The notes beneath the pieces were generated by a model. The model ran no database searches and was not told the origin of the DNA. It worked only from the letters and a program-made list of their open reading frames with translations. Position numbers and translations under genes: made by a program. Shown one piece after another: positions 1 through 13,362 of a stretch of 64,000 bases of DNA; position 1 is the first letter of the stretch, and each line of letters opens with the position of its first letter. Source of the stretch: Rhytidiadelphus loreus (lineage: Eukaryota > Streptophyta > Bryopsida > Hypnales > Hylocomiaceae); assembly GCA_947034895.1 (NCBI GenBank), contig OX344764.1:74009348-74073347 (forward strand). The letters run 5' to 3'.

Positions 1-3000
1 TGGGGGGGTGCATAGTCTAGGAGATCTCATTGTAACAAGCAAACAAAACAAAATAAAAGTTTAACTTCAAATATATATGGAGTTATGTGCCATTGCTATA
101 ATATAATAAAAGGAAAGGAAAGGAATTTTTCTATTTAAAAAAAATAAAAAATCATAAATACTTTGAACAAAGTTTGAACATCTTTTGTTGTAGAAGAGCC
201 TTTCGATGGTACGAAGAGTACAACCAAGAGGTGCATGGTTTCACTGTAACAAACAAACAAATAACCTAGTTTAAGATGTGGATCTTCTCAAGGGCTAGTT
301 CTATTCCAACATTTTTTCGAAGCCCAATTTTGACCTTGAAATTATATATAATTAGTTTGATTTTATGTATTTATTACATGATACTATGTGTTTCCACATG
401 GAGAATTACAATGAGTTTTGTAAGAAAATAAAGTTCTTATGATTTTTAGAGAAAAAGATGAATGTAAATTGTTACATATACAAGAAAAATATGATTGGTT
501 TTTAATTTATTTTGAAGGTATAAATAACAAAAAATTAGATGTGTGATATAATTTGAGAAATAAACGAAGAATATATTTTTCGAATTTTCTAGACTATTTT
601 CGTAGAAAGTTAAATTTTTGTTAGTAATCTAAAAGTGAATGGATAAGAAAATGACATCAATTGCAAAATATATTAGAGTACTTTGAATTTCTTTTCTAGG
701 ATTTAGGGGGGGGCCAATAAAAAAAAATTCACCCAAAAATGTTGTCCAAAGTTGGGTAGCAACCATAAAATGTTTGATTGGAATTTTTGGGATTAAGCAT
801 TAACATTCTCACTTGACAATTGCAATCAGGGCTTATTATAATCTCTACCACTTGTATGTGAAAAGAATGAATCATCTCAAAAATTTACATTGACTCTTTG
901 TATTTAATTTCGATTTATTTGACACTTACTACAAAGACTTTAAATTCATTTTTGGTATAAAAAAATAACTTGATTCTGTATTACAGTTAGAGAATGGAAT
1001 AGCATGCAAAAGAATTAGGGTTTGAAAGACGCTCCTAAACTTTTGGAATTATAGCTCTCATTTGTGCAATTAATAAGATTCAAACATCATAAACCCTTGC
1101 ATAAACCTCTATTATAATTGTTGTTTGGACATGCAAAATAATGTAGGTCTAATGTAAGTTACCATTCAATTTGAGTGTAAATTTAACATTCTAAAACTTT
1201 TTCTAAATTTGAAACAAGATTTGCAAAAATTTATGTCCTATTTTTTTTATTCTATTGGAAGATACAATAATAGATTTTCTACATTAAGGACACTTGAGGT
1301 GTAATTTACTCATAAATAATAAAGTCACACAAAGACCTATTGGATCACCAAATCTTCATGCACTTAAATCACATGTATCACTTGTTTTTTCTAACTCAAA
1401 TCACATGTATCCAAGTATAAATGAGATAATATAAAATAGGGAGCTACATAGCTACACAAGGCTTTGTCCTTGAAGTGCTCTAAAACATTGGGTCATTTTT
1501 CAAGTAATAAGGATTATTTTTCATTTGAAGTAGGTGTTGACATAAATTAATTAAAATAAGAAGGTTGAATGTTTTGAGAATTATTAATTATGAATGTTTA
1601 GAAATATAGATATCCACTTGTCATATTGAATGAAAATATTCAAATGGATCAAATTTGCTCAAGTGAATCAAAATTTGTTTGAAAAGATGGAAATTATTCA
1701 AAAGAATGAAATCTTCAAAAGAGTAAATAATAATTCTTAGTGATAAAATGTTAAAAATCAAGTTAAGAGGATTCTTAAAATAGTTTGTTTTGTCAATTGT
1801 GTGATGAAACTGACCTTGATTAAGCATACTCAAACTTCTTCACATGCACCATAGAGATAGTGAGGTTTTCTTGAATGCAAGGTTTCTTTCTCTTTGGACT
1901 ACTTGAGAGTTTCAATAGACAAATAAATAATTATACACTCATCACACTTTTCTATGTAGTTGTTGTGGGTAAAAATAATTCTAATAAATTTCTTTTATTT
2001 TTACTAATTTTTTTGAATCAAATGCATCATTTTTAACTCATTTATATGCCTAAAGGATCAGGTTACACTTTACACATAATTTTTCATAAGCTCTCAATAT
2101 TTAGGGCAATGATTAAAAAAAAAATTATTTAAAAAAAATTCAACTATACAAAAAAAATTTAGATTACTGTGGGAACTCATGTGGGAATGTGCAATTTTTT
2201 TTCTAGAAAATTTGAAATGCAAACTAAATGCATTGTAGGTAAAAAAAATAAATGTAGTTTTGCCCTTGCTTGATAGCGTCAACAAAATTTCACTCCTCAA
2301 GCATTGAAAATTTTCCATTATTTGTAGTTTTCTTTACTATAATTAACAAAATACAAAATCTGAAATGTATGCAAAACTCCTCTATTTCAGATTTTTACTG
2401 TACTTGAGAAAATTTTGAAATAGAGAAGTTTTGCACACATTTTTTGAGCTACCCACTATGCCAAAAAAACTTTGGATAACACACTTTTCATTTGAGAACC
2501 CAATAACAAAAATAATCATATTTCCACAAAAATTGTACATATCCACACCTTTTGAGAACATCTGTTCAAAAATGACTTTGTAGGAACCTATTCAAACTTC
2601 TAATTGTCCCTTTAACAAACACTTGGTCCTTTAGGGTGGTTGAAACAAACCAAATCACCTTGCATTAGTAGCATGTTCATTGCTAATTAGTTTTAAAAAT
2701 AAGACAAGAAAATCTAAAAATTATTGCCCACATTTCTTGAAAATTAATAGATATAACAATGAATAGGATAGGGCCAAGGGACAAAGCCCATGAGGGTTCA
2801 ACTTTAATTTCTTTTAAAGTTCTTTTATTCATCTCCAAGTAGTTGAATTAAAATAAAATCAATTTAATTTTGCCAAACCTAAAGATGCTACCAAGGTATG
2901 TTAATATAAAGGCACGTACGATTTGTCCTTGGTACATCAAAAAAATTAAAAACAAGTAAAAGAACTACACTATGCTAGAATATTAAATATGAAATAATAT

Positions 3001-3180
3001 ATTGAACTCAAGGTATCATATTAACTCATTTAGGGCATGTGTTAGTGTAAAGTCACGACTTACTCCTCAATACATTACAAAATTTACTACAAGAAAAAAA
3101 ATTACAATTTTTTAATTTTTATATGATGTAAATTCTAGTGTACCCCATAATAATTACATATAAAAAGGTAACTAAATGTG
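1..3180. other. AT-rich intergenic DNA, no gene seen
   Basis: Very AT-rich sequence with homopolymer A/T runs and frequent stops in all frames. The open frames present are short and match nothing recognised. One imperfect foldback is annotated separately at 2370-2435. Composition changes near 3180, where more balanced sequence belonging to the flank of the next gene begins. Confidence 0.6.
2370..2435. repeat. Foldback repeat with ~20-bp arms
   Basis: Left arm 2370-2389 and right arm 2416-2435 are inverted copies with about one mismatch (left reads TGCAAAACTCCTCTATTTCA), separated by a 26-base loop. It could be the core of a decayed MITE or a transcribed hairpin. No target duplication was identified. 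Confidence 0.55.
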
Positions 3181-4010
3181 AGTGGGGACAAACTTTATTG
3201 CTTTCCTTTGCAGAACTCGAAATCTCAGTGGCTCGTCTTTTCCCAATACGAAAATTTTGGTTTAGTATTCAATGAGCCACAGACAACTTTGGAGTAAAAG
3301 TCATGTTCGTATTCCACAACCAACTATCTTCCGACCTTTTACGCTTTACACGGCAGAAGAAATGATCACATTTCCGAAAGGCTATTTTTTCCAATTCTAC
3401 TGTGCAGCTGCCGAGTTGTTTTCAAGCATATCCATCTACCTAAGTGACTTTCTTCCATCGTCATCAAGTGCACTGCTTTTGAGCAATACAGAAGCGCCCA
3501 ATGCTGCTTCAAAAGGTTCGGCGCCCCATGTTCAGGGACTGCAGTCATCTACAAATTACAGATTCTCCTTATCTGCATTGAGAAGCTTAAAGCCAATCTT
3601 ATGGAAATCAATCAATCAATGAGGTAGCCAACAGAGAACATGTTAAACTTAGAACATGTCATGCATAAATCACAAATACAAGCTTCAGTTGGTAAATAAA
3701 ATCTGCTTCCCTGATACCTCGTATACATTATAAAAATACAAACAGCGCATTTGCTGGAAATGCATAACCCCAGAACGAAGAGCAGTTGTGTTCCCAAAAC
3801 GTATCTCACCTATCATTTCCAGTCTGCCGAGATATGATACAATGTCGCTCAATTATGTACAAATCCAGTTCTTGGATAAAAGAGTACACCTACCAATCCC
3901 ACAATTACACCACGTGGTCCAACTGCTATTCAAAATGATTCCTAGCAACGGATACGACTCCTGCACCTAAACAAGTGCCACACTCATGTGGAGTCGACTC
4001 CACATGAACA
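3181..4010 (-). other. Probable 3' UTR / downstream flank of the DUF2045 gene
   Basis: More balanced base composition than the DNA to its left, directly downstream of the predicted stop at 4011-4013 on the minus strand. Small frames on both strands match nothing known. I infer that the transcript extends into it, because the composition shift near 3180 is the natural edge of the transcribed unit. No polyadenylation site was fixed. Confidence 0.35.
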
Positions 4011-7000
4011 TCATGTGTCTTTTGTTGAGAGCTCCTGCGTGGAGGTAAGAATGGCATGTTAGAAAAGATGGTGAATGCGGTGGCTTAAAGTAGGACACTA
4101 AAACCAGTACGGTCTCCAACATCGACCTCTATACATACATAGACTTATTAGGAAGTGGTGTACGCATGACTTGGCTAAATGTCTTAACTGACCTTTGAAA
4201 GGAATGAGGTTACCACTATTGCTAACCAATTAGTCAGTGACAAACCCATTTGTGATAACCTCATCGTCTACCTTACATAGAACAAGCCAGAAACAGAGAG
4301 TTGAGCACGATGCTAAGTGCTTGTAACATCCTCCCCATTGAGGGCATTGTAAGCAAGCTCCCATACAGGCAAAGACTAAATCGTGCAATTACAAGAAATA
4401 TGATGAAACAAAGCGTCACCATACCTTAAAAAGAAGGTCAGTAGCCAAAGTGTCCCAGGGCAATGACAAAGACATGAGACAACACCGAAGGGGCAAAGGA
4501 GCATTGGGGTCGAGCCGTTGATTGGCAACTGTTATGGCTTGCTTCGCAGCAGTAGCTGCGATGCGCATTATGGAGCCAAACCCTGTCTTGCCTCCTGGAC
4601 TCGAAGGTGATGGAGGTCGCCCTTGATGGTCACCAGTCTCGTTAGGAACTGTTGGGGACAAGACATGCGTGAGGGAGGAAAACAAAACTACAGTTCTACA
4701 GTTCTACACACTCCAAAACTAGATACATTGTTCACTTTCTCAAACGACCAAAATTTGCACTAATGTGACAACTGCTTGAACAAGCAGTCAACTTCTAGTG
4801 CCCAAATGGCCCAAAGTGGCTGCTTTTAGATCAAAAGGAGTTGAAATGTATCATTTAGGAAGCTTCAAAGAAAGTAACAAAACGTACTAATAGAAAGAAG
4901 AAATCATATCCTACATTCTTTAACAATCGATATTCTGAAAGTTACTAAAATTGACTACTAGCTTCCAAGTGGGATCTCTACTTTCAGCTCGGGCGTCTTA
5001 GAGATTTACGGTAGAGTAGGCGTTAATCAGACAATTATAGTTCAAGACATGAAACTACTTGGAGGAAATGACACATGTCATCGAAAAGTCGTGAATTTCG
5101 AAGGTCTTGGTGTACGGTAGAGAGTACTATAAGCTAGAACTTAACCAGGGTACCCATGACGTATACATTCTTATATTCTTGACTGAAAAATCAAGCCCCA
5201 AGAGGCATAACACATTCATGAAAGGGCTGGATACAAATGTACCCGGAACAGTCGAGACGGCAACATCTAGAGCACCACGGCCGTTTGGACCTCGCATGAT
5301 GAGGCGCTCCGATTTCCCCGAACCAGAAAGTTGTTGTAACAATCCTCCCAGCCGCATTTTACCACCTAAATTCCTTCCAAATAGATCCGTCAGTGGCCCC
5401 ATCTCAACATCTCAACATCTCAACATCATGCACTGGGATTAGAGACGGAGTTTCCTGTCGCATAATATTAGCCACTAATTGCCCAAATCACCAAAGGTGT
5501 CCGCCTCCATATCAAGAAACTACATATCTGAATGATAGAAGTACATATTCTTGAATTTACTGTAATCAAATATTAGCTTCCACGTACACTTGCTATTTTT
5601 AGCCTACGCACTTGCGGGTTAAAAAACAGGATATGAAATCACCTTCGAAGGCATTTCGAACCATCTCATAACTCACAAATCCCGAAAACAATGTTACCTG
5701 CAACAAGCAAGATGACCATTTCAGAAAGAAGGTAGCCCTAGTCTCTGATTGCACCATTAGATATTATAGTCACATTAGTGATCCACTCAAGTGGTCATGT
5801 CCCTTGGTCCTAATCCATTGGAAGCAAATCCGAGAAGATGGTACCCAGTTACCCACTTTCATCATCACTTGATCATCCTAAAGGGGAAAGTATGTTCCAT
5901 AGATGAATTTCCTCAACACCTACGGGTCTAAATGTTTCAAAATGTGCTGTTGGACAACTAGGGTTCCCTAAGTTGTTCTCTTTCTTGAAAGAATCAGAAC
6001 GGTTCACTATTCTTAGAGAGATGAAATTCTTAGGGAAAATTGATGATTTATCTATTTCAATAGCCGAGCTCATGGGTCCTTGCAAAACTTGACTTCCTAA
6101 TCTTGAGGGAGTAGAATAAATTGACAATTATAATAATCGACATTGTTGCTTTTAATCTCATATATACTTTTTGAGACCTCAATTTCAGATTCGATATCCA
6201 CCCTCAAAAACTGAAAAAAAGATAGCAATAAAATACATAGTTCATGTGCCTCTCAATATGCAAACTGAATTTGAGTCAAAGCATCAACTTGCTAGCTTTT
6301 TGTCACACTCCAAGGAGGTCTAAGGAGGACATTCGAAAATCAGGGGTCATAACCACAATCAGCCTTCACGGGCATAGGTAGTTGTGCGACATCGTAACAA
6401 CATTTTCGTCTGAGAAAATTCCTTTAGTCTACTGCCATAGTGTCAAGGATAATGAGGTTCCGAATTGCTTACTTTAGATGGTGTGACTTGCGCTTCGCCT
6501 TGCAACAGAGTCTCTGATTCGGAGAACAACTCAGGGGGAAGAGCAGCTCCTCCACAAGCGTTCAAGAGAACACAATAGCAGTGATCTGGGTCTGTTACGA
6601 TCTACGGCAGTATAATACAAAACATCTTAAACAGTATGCTTATAGAGAAATTTGAGCATCCAAACGGAGAAAAAATAACAGCAACCCCTAACATAGAGTA
6701 GTCTCCTTGTCACTACAAAAAGAGACTTAAAAAAATAAAAAAATAAAAAAACGCATTATTTTTTATCTCGATGACAGTAAACATAGAAGAACTTACGGCT
6801 TAAATGCAAATCCAGTCTATCCATATCATAGATCTCTCTTTTCAAGATATCAACGTATGTATAAATTAAACAAATCATACAAAAAATATACGGTAGGAGT
6901 GCACTGACCACATCTTCAAATGTGTTGTCGTAGTCGTCCACGACGAAGCAGATGTTGGGATATGCAGGCACCGTCTCAACTGCCTAATGATAGTGCAGAC

Positions 7001-9897
7001 ACATTAGAACACATTATTAACCAGGGATTAGCAGATTGATCTACATTCCCATAACTACTTCAGCACATAGAGAACGTGTAGCTTATCCAGGACGTCCTGA
7101 AACTTAAAAATAGGTTTAAACATCTAAACGACAATATGATCCAATTAATCAGTTTGGGAACATAACAACTGAATATAAGACTAATGTTAAACACAGGCAA
7201 GAATTGACAGACAGTAGGAATCTGGTATTGGTATCAGGAGTTAGTTCCAAGAAGACATACTTTGGATCTAAAATCGCTTTGAAAATTAGCACGACTAGGA
7301 GAAGCATACACCCTCTTGGTCACTTTATATACAGGTGCCAAAGGTGCATTGGTGTTTTTATCTCGATTTTGCAGTCCTTGTCGACTGCAAAAGGTGCAAA
7401 TGGGATGTAAGTCTCACGGAATTGAGTTGCAAACCAAAAATTGCATATCAAAATCACACCAGAAACTCTCACCCGCCAAGAGGTCATGTTACATATCCAT
7501 CACCAAAACGCACTTCAAACACTGAAACTCTAACATTGCAAACTACAAAACCTTGCAGCGAACCAAGAGAACATATACTCAAGAATAACTGCAACCCAAC
7601 TACATTGGAGAACAACCCTGAAGCGGTTCTGAGGATCACTGCCGAATACACAAAAGACCTACATACCTGCAGATCGCCACAGTAAGAGAAAATTCTGTGT
7701 GACAAATGAGATTCAGATAGAACGACCGCTGCCAGTCCACTTGGCCGGTACTACTGCCTATCACCTTGATGAGCTGCAAAAAAAAAAGTTGCCACCAATT
7801 AATAACCATCCAGATTAAAAATTATGCAAAACAATAAACTGCAAATAAAGGTCTTAATGAAGTGAAAGAGATGGATGACTGTATTTCCTGGGATTTGGAT
7901 ACTCACCTCAGGAGCCCACCTGCGAACAAAGAAAGGTTCTCCCGATGCATCATCTGATTCTGAGGGATAGCTTTCTCCATATTGTAAGCTCTGCACCACA
8001 ACCAATCCATGGCTCAATACAATTCATCAGCAATTAGTGATAATAGTATGATCATGGACAGGGCGGGTAATCTATTCGATGGATAGACTTTAAATAAATA
8101 GACGAAATCTCACTCAATAACAAGAACCTAGAGAGACAAACTCCTTTCAATTTAACCCTAAAGAACCAAGTAGCCCGAAATTGAGTCTCAAGAATTTTTA
8201 ACAGTTTTGAAAAGGGACTTCTCTTTTATCCAATCTTAATTATTATTCACCAACACATGCAATGTTCTTAGCCGACTCCGGTGATATAAAAATTGGCTCC
8301 ATCTGAATTATAATTTTCAGAACATGATCGATCGAATTAATCATTTTAAAACCATTAATCCTTGGCCTTTTAGAGGTTAACTCCTTTAATAGAGTGGCCA
8401 AAAATGGAAATACAGACAAAAATTACGAACCAGTCCCTCATGTTGTGTACTCCAGCCCACATCGTGGCTTCACGCTCATACATCACCATCCAACCGCTGA
8501 ATTCTATAGAATTTACTGGTTCAAATTATTTGTTGGACAAACAAATAAAAAACATTTACGAAACTTTTTTTGGCTATCTTTGGGATATGTCAACGTGTGA
8601 GAACTCACCTGAAGCCGCACAAAAAACACAAGATCATCATCGGCCTTCTCTTCTTCCCGATCAGCTATCCCACGAACAAAGAATAGGTCGAGGAGTTCAC
8701 ACCAAAATTGAGGATCTACTTCTGCATCTTCATTGGAAAGCTGCTCAATTGATGAAGGATGCTTCCGTACAATGTTCAGCAGCTCTACCCTGCAAGAATA
8801 ATATTCAACACCAAGTCACCAAGTTATATACAAGTAACCAACACGTGCCCCACGAATTCAGCATTTCTCTTGACAAAAAAGTGACGTCATATCTCAAATT
8901 CCAATAAATTTGATTTGACGAGAATCGAGTACCGCGAAGGAGCTGTACTAGCCGACGACGGCGAAACGGCACCACGACCATTCCTCCCCACATTTTTATC
9001 TTTTCCAGTTTTAGATTTCCTGCAGCACAAAGTGTTCACCACATGCCAACCTTTAGGACTATGCTGGACATTATCATTAAGACATAACCATCAAGAAAAT
9101 AGTTCTATGCCAACTCGGAAACCAGAAAACTTATTTGCAAAACACGACAACCCTGAATAGTCAATACTGATTTCAGCGATCAGACATAAATGTGTAATGA
9201 AAAAGAATCACAATTAAGAGACCACGAAGTAGGAGAGACATCAATAAAAGATCTTTCAGCTGACATTGTATACCAGGGCTCTCCTGAACCCTAAAGGACC
9301 AATATTTCATCGTTCTAAAATGATCAATTCAATTAATCATATTGTGAAAAATACAAATTAGACTAGGCCGAAATTTATATCACAGGAGTCAGATAAGAAA
9401 ATTGCACTTATTGATCCAGAATAAATAAAATTGAATCAAAACAGTCCCCATATGACCACTCAAAGAGTGCTAAATAAGCATTAGGGCAAATTAGGGCAAA
9501 TAGGTCCCTTCACGGATTAAAAAATAAGGACTTTTCGTTGGATGTCAAGAGCAGTATATAGAGGGTAATTTTGCTTACGCTAGGACCGTAGCATTCACAT
9601 GCTGCCAGTCTCCCTCATCCTCGTCACCTCCTCTCGCATCATGCCTGCTATACAATCAACATGAGTAACGAGATGTAGAACAGGCAATATCAACATCTAA
9701 GAGAGAGGGAGATTGAATTCTGAGGATTCTATGTATCATTTTGTGACAATAATTCAAGTCCGTAGTTGACATGCTTAATTTTGCCATTATTTTGATTTCC
9801 CATTACATCTTCTTCTCATAGCTAAACATGGTGCGCAATTTAATTTTGACCCTAGATAAAAAGCTAACCTGTATGAGCGCGCCGAATTGAACGCCAT
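4011..9897 (-). CDS. DUF2045 (KIAA0930/C22orf9-like) protein, 12 coding exons
   Basis: Minus-strand exons, 5' to 3': 9897-9869, 9647-9579, 8789-8609, 7990-7907, 7773-7667, 7384-7261, 6983-6909, 6601-6473, 5697-5643, 5410-5243, 4648-4425, 4034-4011. All junctions are GT-AG and in phase, giving 422 aa. Landmarks shared with animal KIAA0930: an N-terminal segment with FWCELLDLFF and DDDLVFFVR, then VDWQRSFYLNLICH, VYASPSR, AYPNICFVVDDY, TDPDHCYCVLLNA, LIMRGPNGRGALDVAVS, and a C-terminus ending LATDLLFKELSTKDT that aligns with the animal terminus. The molecular function of this conserved eukaryotic family is not established. The ATG at 9897 lies in an exon whose upstream frames are closed, so a 5' UTR intron is likely. 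The acceptor of the tenth exon falls in an 8-bp tandem triplication and is the least certain junction. Identity is by remembered family motifs, not a search. Confidence 0.85.
5401..5430 (-). repeat. 8-bp tandem triplication at a splice acceptor
   Basis: On the minus strand ATGTTGAG is repeated three times just before ATGGGG, at the 5' edge of the tenth DUF2045 exon. Each unit carries an AG. Only the AG leaving one unit plus ATGGGG (exon edge 5410) keeps the frame. The better-looking acceptor ending CCCAG (exon edge 5432) would keep the frame with one unit but is out of frame with three. Confidence 0.75.
8156..8376. mobile_element. Possible TTAA-flanked MITE in a DUF2045 intron
   Basis: Flanked by TTAA at 8152-8155 and 8377-8380. 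The left end reads CCCTAAAGAACCAAG and the right end, reversed, reads CCTCTAAAAGGCCAAGG, an imperfect match. The 221-bp body is AT-rich and non-coding and lies in the intron between exons 7990-7907 and 8789-8609. The piggyBac-like assignment rests on TTAA and a CC-starting end, and is weaker than for the elements at 21.5 and 45.8 kb. Confidence 0.45.
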
Positions 9898-11010
9898 GTA
9901 CGCGCGCTTCTTCTCCCTGCAAAGTGAGTGCTCCTCCTAATGGCGATGGATCCCCGTCCTCGCTCTTATTCCAAAAGTTCAGCTGCACATTCAGGAATGA
10001 ACTGAGAACAAAAATTCCAAAAAAAAATGAATCGAATTACATGCGCTTACTGTAAAACAGAAAAAAAAAAAAAATCGAAACACATTGCAAGCGGAGGATC
10101 GACTAAGTCACACAGAAGCCCTTATAGAAAAGAAAAAAACTCTCGAATTCGTCAGTGCCACTGCGTCAAACGAGCTGAAGGTCATTCGCACCTGCCCCCT
10201 GAAACCTCAATCGCAGAAGAAGCGACTATTTTTTGAAGACTTCTGTTCCACGTTCTGCATGACCTAGAGCAAGAATATCTCCATAATCAACTTAATAAAT
10301 CCATCAAACTGCAAGGATCACCATATCTGTGGCCAATATCACTAATACAAAAATTACGGCAACAGCGACGCCTACGTAATTCCGTTCGCAGATTCCTCCG
10401 TACCAAAATCAAAGGCAAGAACCTCCACTCCGTCAAAGCAAAGAAAAAGCCGGCTCACGACCCCTTTGATTTCATCCCTCTATCCCTTCGAAAATCAAAA
10501 TCCTAAAAGACAATTTACAAATAAAGCACCTGCTACAATGAGCTAAGAAATCGGGCTCCGATCGATTATTACCACACGCTCACATCAAACCCGAAAGCAA
10601 TTCTAATTTTTCAGAATCTCAACCTCGCCAGACAGACAAAACCGAGCGCAATGGCGTAAACACTGAGTACACAAATAGTGGTGCAGAGCAGCAAAGGAGT
10701 CCCAGAAAGCGCCCGCAGCGAGATCGGTAACGCCCAGCACCAGGAAATCGCTGGTGCAAGAGCAATTGTGACCTGCTGTGGGGATGCTCTTTCATGAGTC
10801 CTCCGTCGGGCGTCATGGAGACGAAGAGGCCGGTTCCGAAGTTCCCGGAGTTCTCATGAGTTCCCCTCAGGTTCCCTTCCCGTTCTCTCGTACTGTCCTG
10901 TGATAGCTGGTGCCTGCTGGGAGGCTTCAGTTGAGTGAGTGTTGCCACATGGCATGCGGGGGCGTTGTCACGGAAAAGCGCTGGTGGAGGAATGGGAGGA
11001 CCTTGTCCCA
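9898..11010 (-). promoter_or_regulatory. 5' UTR, leader intron(s) and promoter region of the DUF2045 gene
   Basis: A leader exon probably runs from the ATG at 9897 up to an acceptor-like GCAG whose exon edge is near 9983. Further upstream the sequence becomes GC-richer (about 10600-11010) and then drops sharply into AT-rich DNA at 11010, as expected for a promoter edge. Open frames here match nothing. No TATA box or transcription start was fixed. Confidence 0.35.
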
Positions 11011-13362
11011 TAACATAAAATATTAAAGTATATAACTATTTACTTTATAAATTATAAAGTATAGCTATCTAAGGACCATTCCATTTATTGACTCTAATGT
11101 AACTAAGTTACACCTACTTTCGACCACTTTCTAAAATCAACCACGTTCGATTCCTTGCTTACAATATACTTCCACTTTTCGTGAGAATCTATAGTCAGTC
11201 TTAAAATTAAAATACCTATTTTAAGCACTTAGAAAATTCATAGTTTATTTGTATGGTATCCAAAAAATGTATTCTACGAGAATCTTTTTTTGGACCTCAA
11301 AAAAAGCAAGAAAAGGCTCCAATGGTATGATCCCTCCGTCACCCTAAAATGAAAAAAGGTGATCTACGATCTCCTTTTGACTATCAACAAGATCCTACAA
11401 AAAAATAAAATTCAATAATATAATGGGAACCATGTTGAATTGCTTACTTGTGCGATTTTAGGTACGGTTATCTTAAAGGGAAGGAGCCTCCGTGCTGATA
11501 GAAGCGATTGTGAGAAAGTTTAAATAGGACCTTATTTGATAACTAAGTGAATTTAAATAATAATAAAAATAAAAATAAATAAATAAAAGGTCAATGCTAC
11601 AAGGGAAGAGCCTTTCATATCTACTTGTTAGTGCCCCCAAAAATGTTCAATTTAAAGATAGTAAGATTATTTTTGAAAATTTATGACAAATAATTGAAAA
11701 TTTTCTAACATATCTATATCATTGGTTCATGAAGAGCATTTTTTTTCCCATTTGGATATATTGTATGATTTTTCTTTTACCTAGTGCATGATGGAGCATT
11801 TAGGGATTATTGATTCCAAAAGATACCAAAATCCCAAAGTGCAATGCGCCTTGGTTAACCTTGGAGCGCTTCGACGTTCATTTTTTTGGACGATGTACAG
11901 ATTGAAACTCAATTCTCTTTCTTATTATTGCTTGGATGAAAGTCTTCTAATTTGTGGTGATTCTTTGTCAAGTCGTTGGCCTATCTAGTGGTTGGATTTG
12001 GTGTTAGTAGAGTTTGTATTTTTCTAAAATTACAAATGTGGAAGTTTGTCAAGTCAAAAATTGCATTGATTTTAGTTCAAATTTGGATTTGCAAAAATGA
12101 GGTCATAGATTTAAAGAACACAAAAATCTCAAAAAATCACCATATGAAGAGAATCTCATTTCAAATCCATTTCAACAAGTTTTACTCAAAAAATGACACT
12201 ATTTTGCTTGTAATTGAATTTAGCCAAGGAATTCTGAATTTTCCTTTTCAAAATTTATAAAAAAAAAATATTGGTGATAGCATTGGTGAATCTAACCATG
12301 TGGATGGAATCTAAAAATCAAAAGCCACAACTTTTATTTGTATGTCAAGTCCAAAATATTCTTCCAAATAGGACTTTATAAGGATTTTTCCCAAGTAGTC
12401 AATTTTGGAGATGGATCCGAGCATTCTAGGGTTAAACATAATTGTAACTCATGAAATATCTATTTTTTAATTTTTAATTTGAATTGAATAGAATATATGT
12501 AACTAAGTTTATTTTCTACTCCAATTTCAAATTCAAAAAATTCAAAAATTCAAAGAATTGTTATAATCAGATAATCTTGTGTTAGAATCCAAATTTTTCA
12601 CCCCCAAGGTGTTTACATTTTTATTTTCTTATTTCAACTTATTATTATATTTTCATTTTCATTTTATTGTTTCTAAATCTAACCTTGGTTTTGGTAAAAA
12701 TATCAAATTCTTTCATTCTGTAGATTACAATTGATGTAATTTTCTCTATACATTTTACTTTAGTAAATCACAGTAATTTGATTTGTCCAACAATTTTTTT
12801 GAAAGGATTAATACATATAGACAAAATGTTTTCTCACAAGTAAAAAATATCAACATTTTAGAAATTACTCATATATATGCTAAATCAAACTTGTTATTCA
12901 CAATTTGATTTGAAGGTCATAGGTAAGGGTCTTCTAAAAAGAAATTTCAAAGAAATTGGATTTTTTGGATCATTTTATCAATTTATTTTCATTTTTTTCC
13001 ACATCAATTATAACAATTATAACATAGAAAAAATTCATGAAACTCATTGAGATTGTCTAAATTTATGAACAACACACGAGTGAACACATACTTAGTCTCA
13101 TGTAATAAAAATTAAGATTGAAACTTGAATATAATTTTAAAAGCTAAATTGAGCTTAGAAATGATGTATGACCGTATGGCAATGAAGATGTTTTGAAAAG
13201 ATTAAGCTAAATGATGTATGTAGATAGAGGCTAATTTACAATTGGAAGTCATTTTTATTTGTAGACTAATGAAAAATATAAAATTTTCACAAAAAATAAA
13301 AATTTGGAGATTTTTTGTAAATTTTTGTAAATTTTCAAAGTCAAGACTTGAAAAAACCTTAA
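11011..13362. other. AT-rich intergenic DNA, no gene seen
   Basis: Low-complexity A/T-rich sequence with only short random frames. It probably contains decayed transposon sequence, but no ends were recognised before the TTAA-flanked element that begins at 13363. Confidence 0.5.

Noticed and set aside
10619..11011. 130-codon minus-strand frame upstream of the DUF2045 gene
   Set aside because: No recognisable motif. The GC-rich composition suits a promoter or leader, and it does not splice into the DUF2045 frame.
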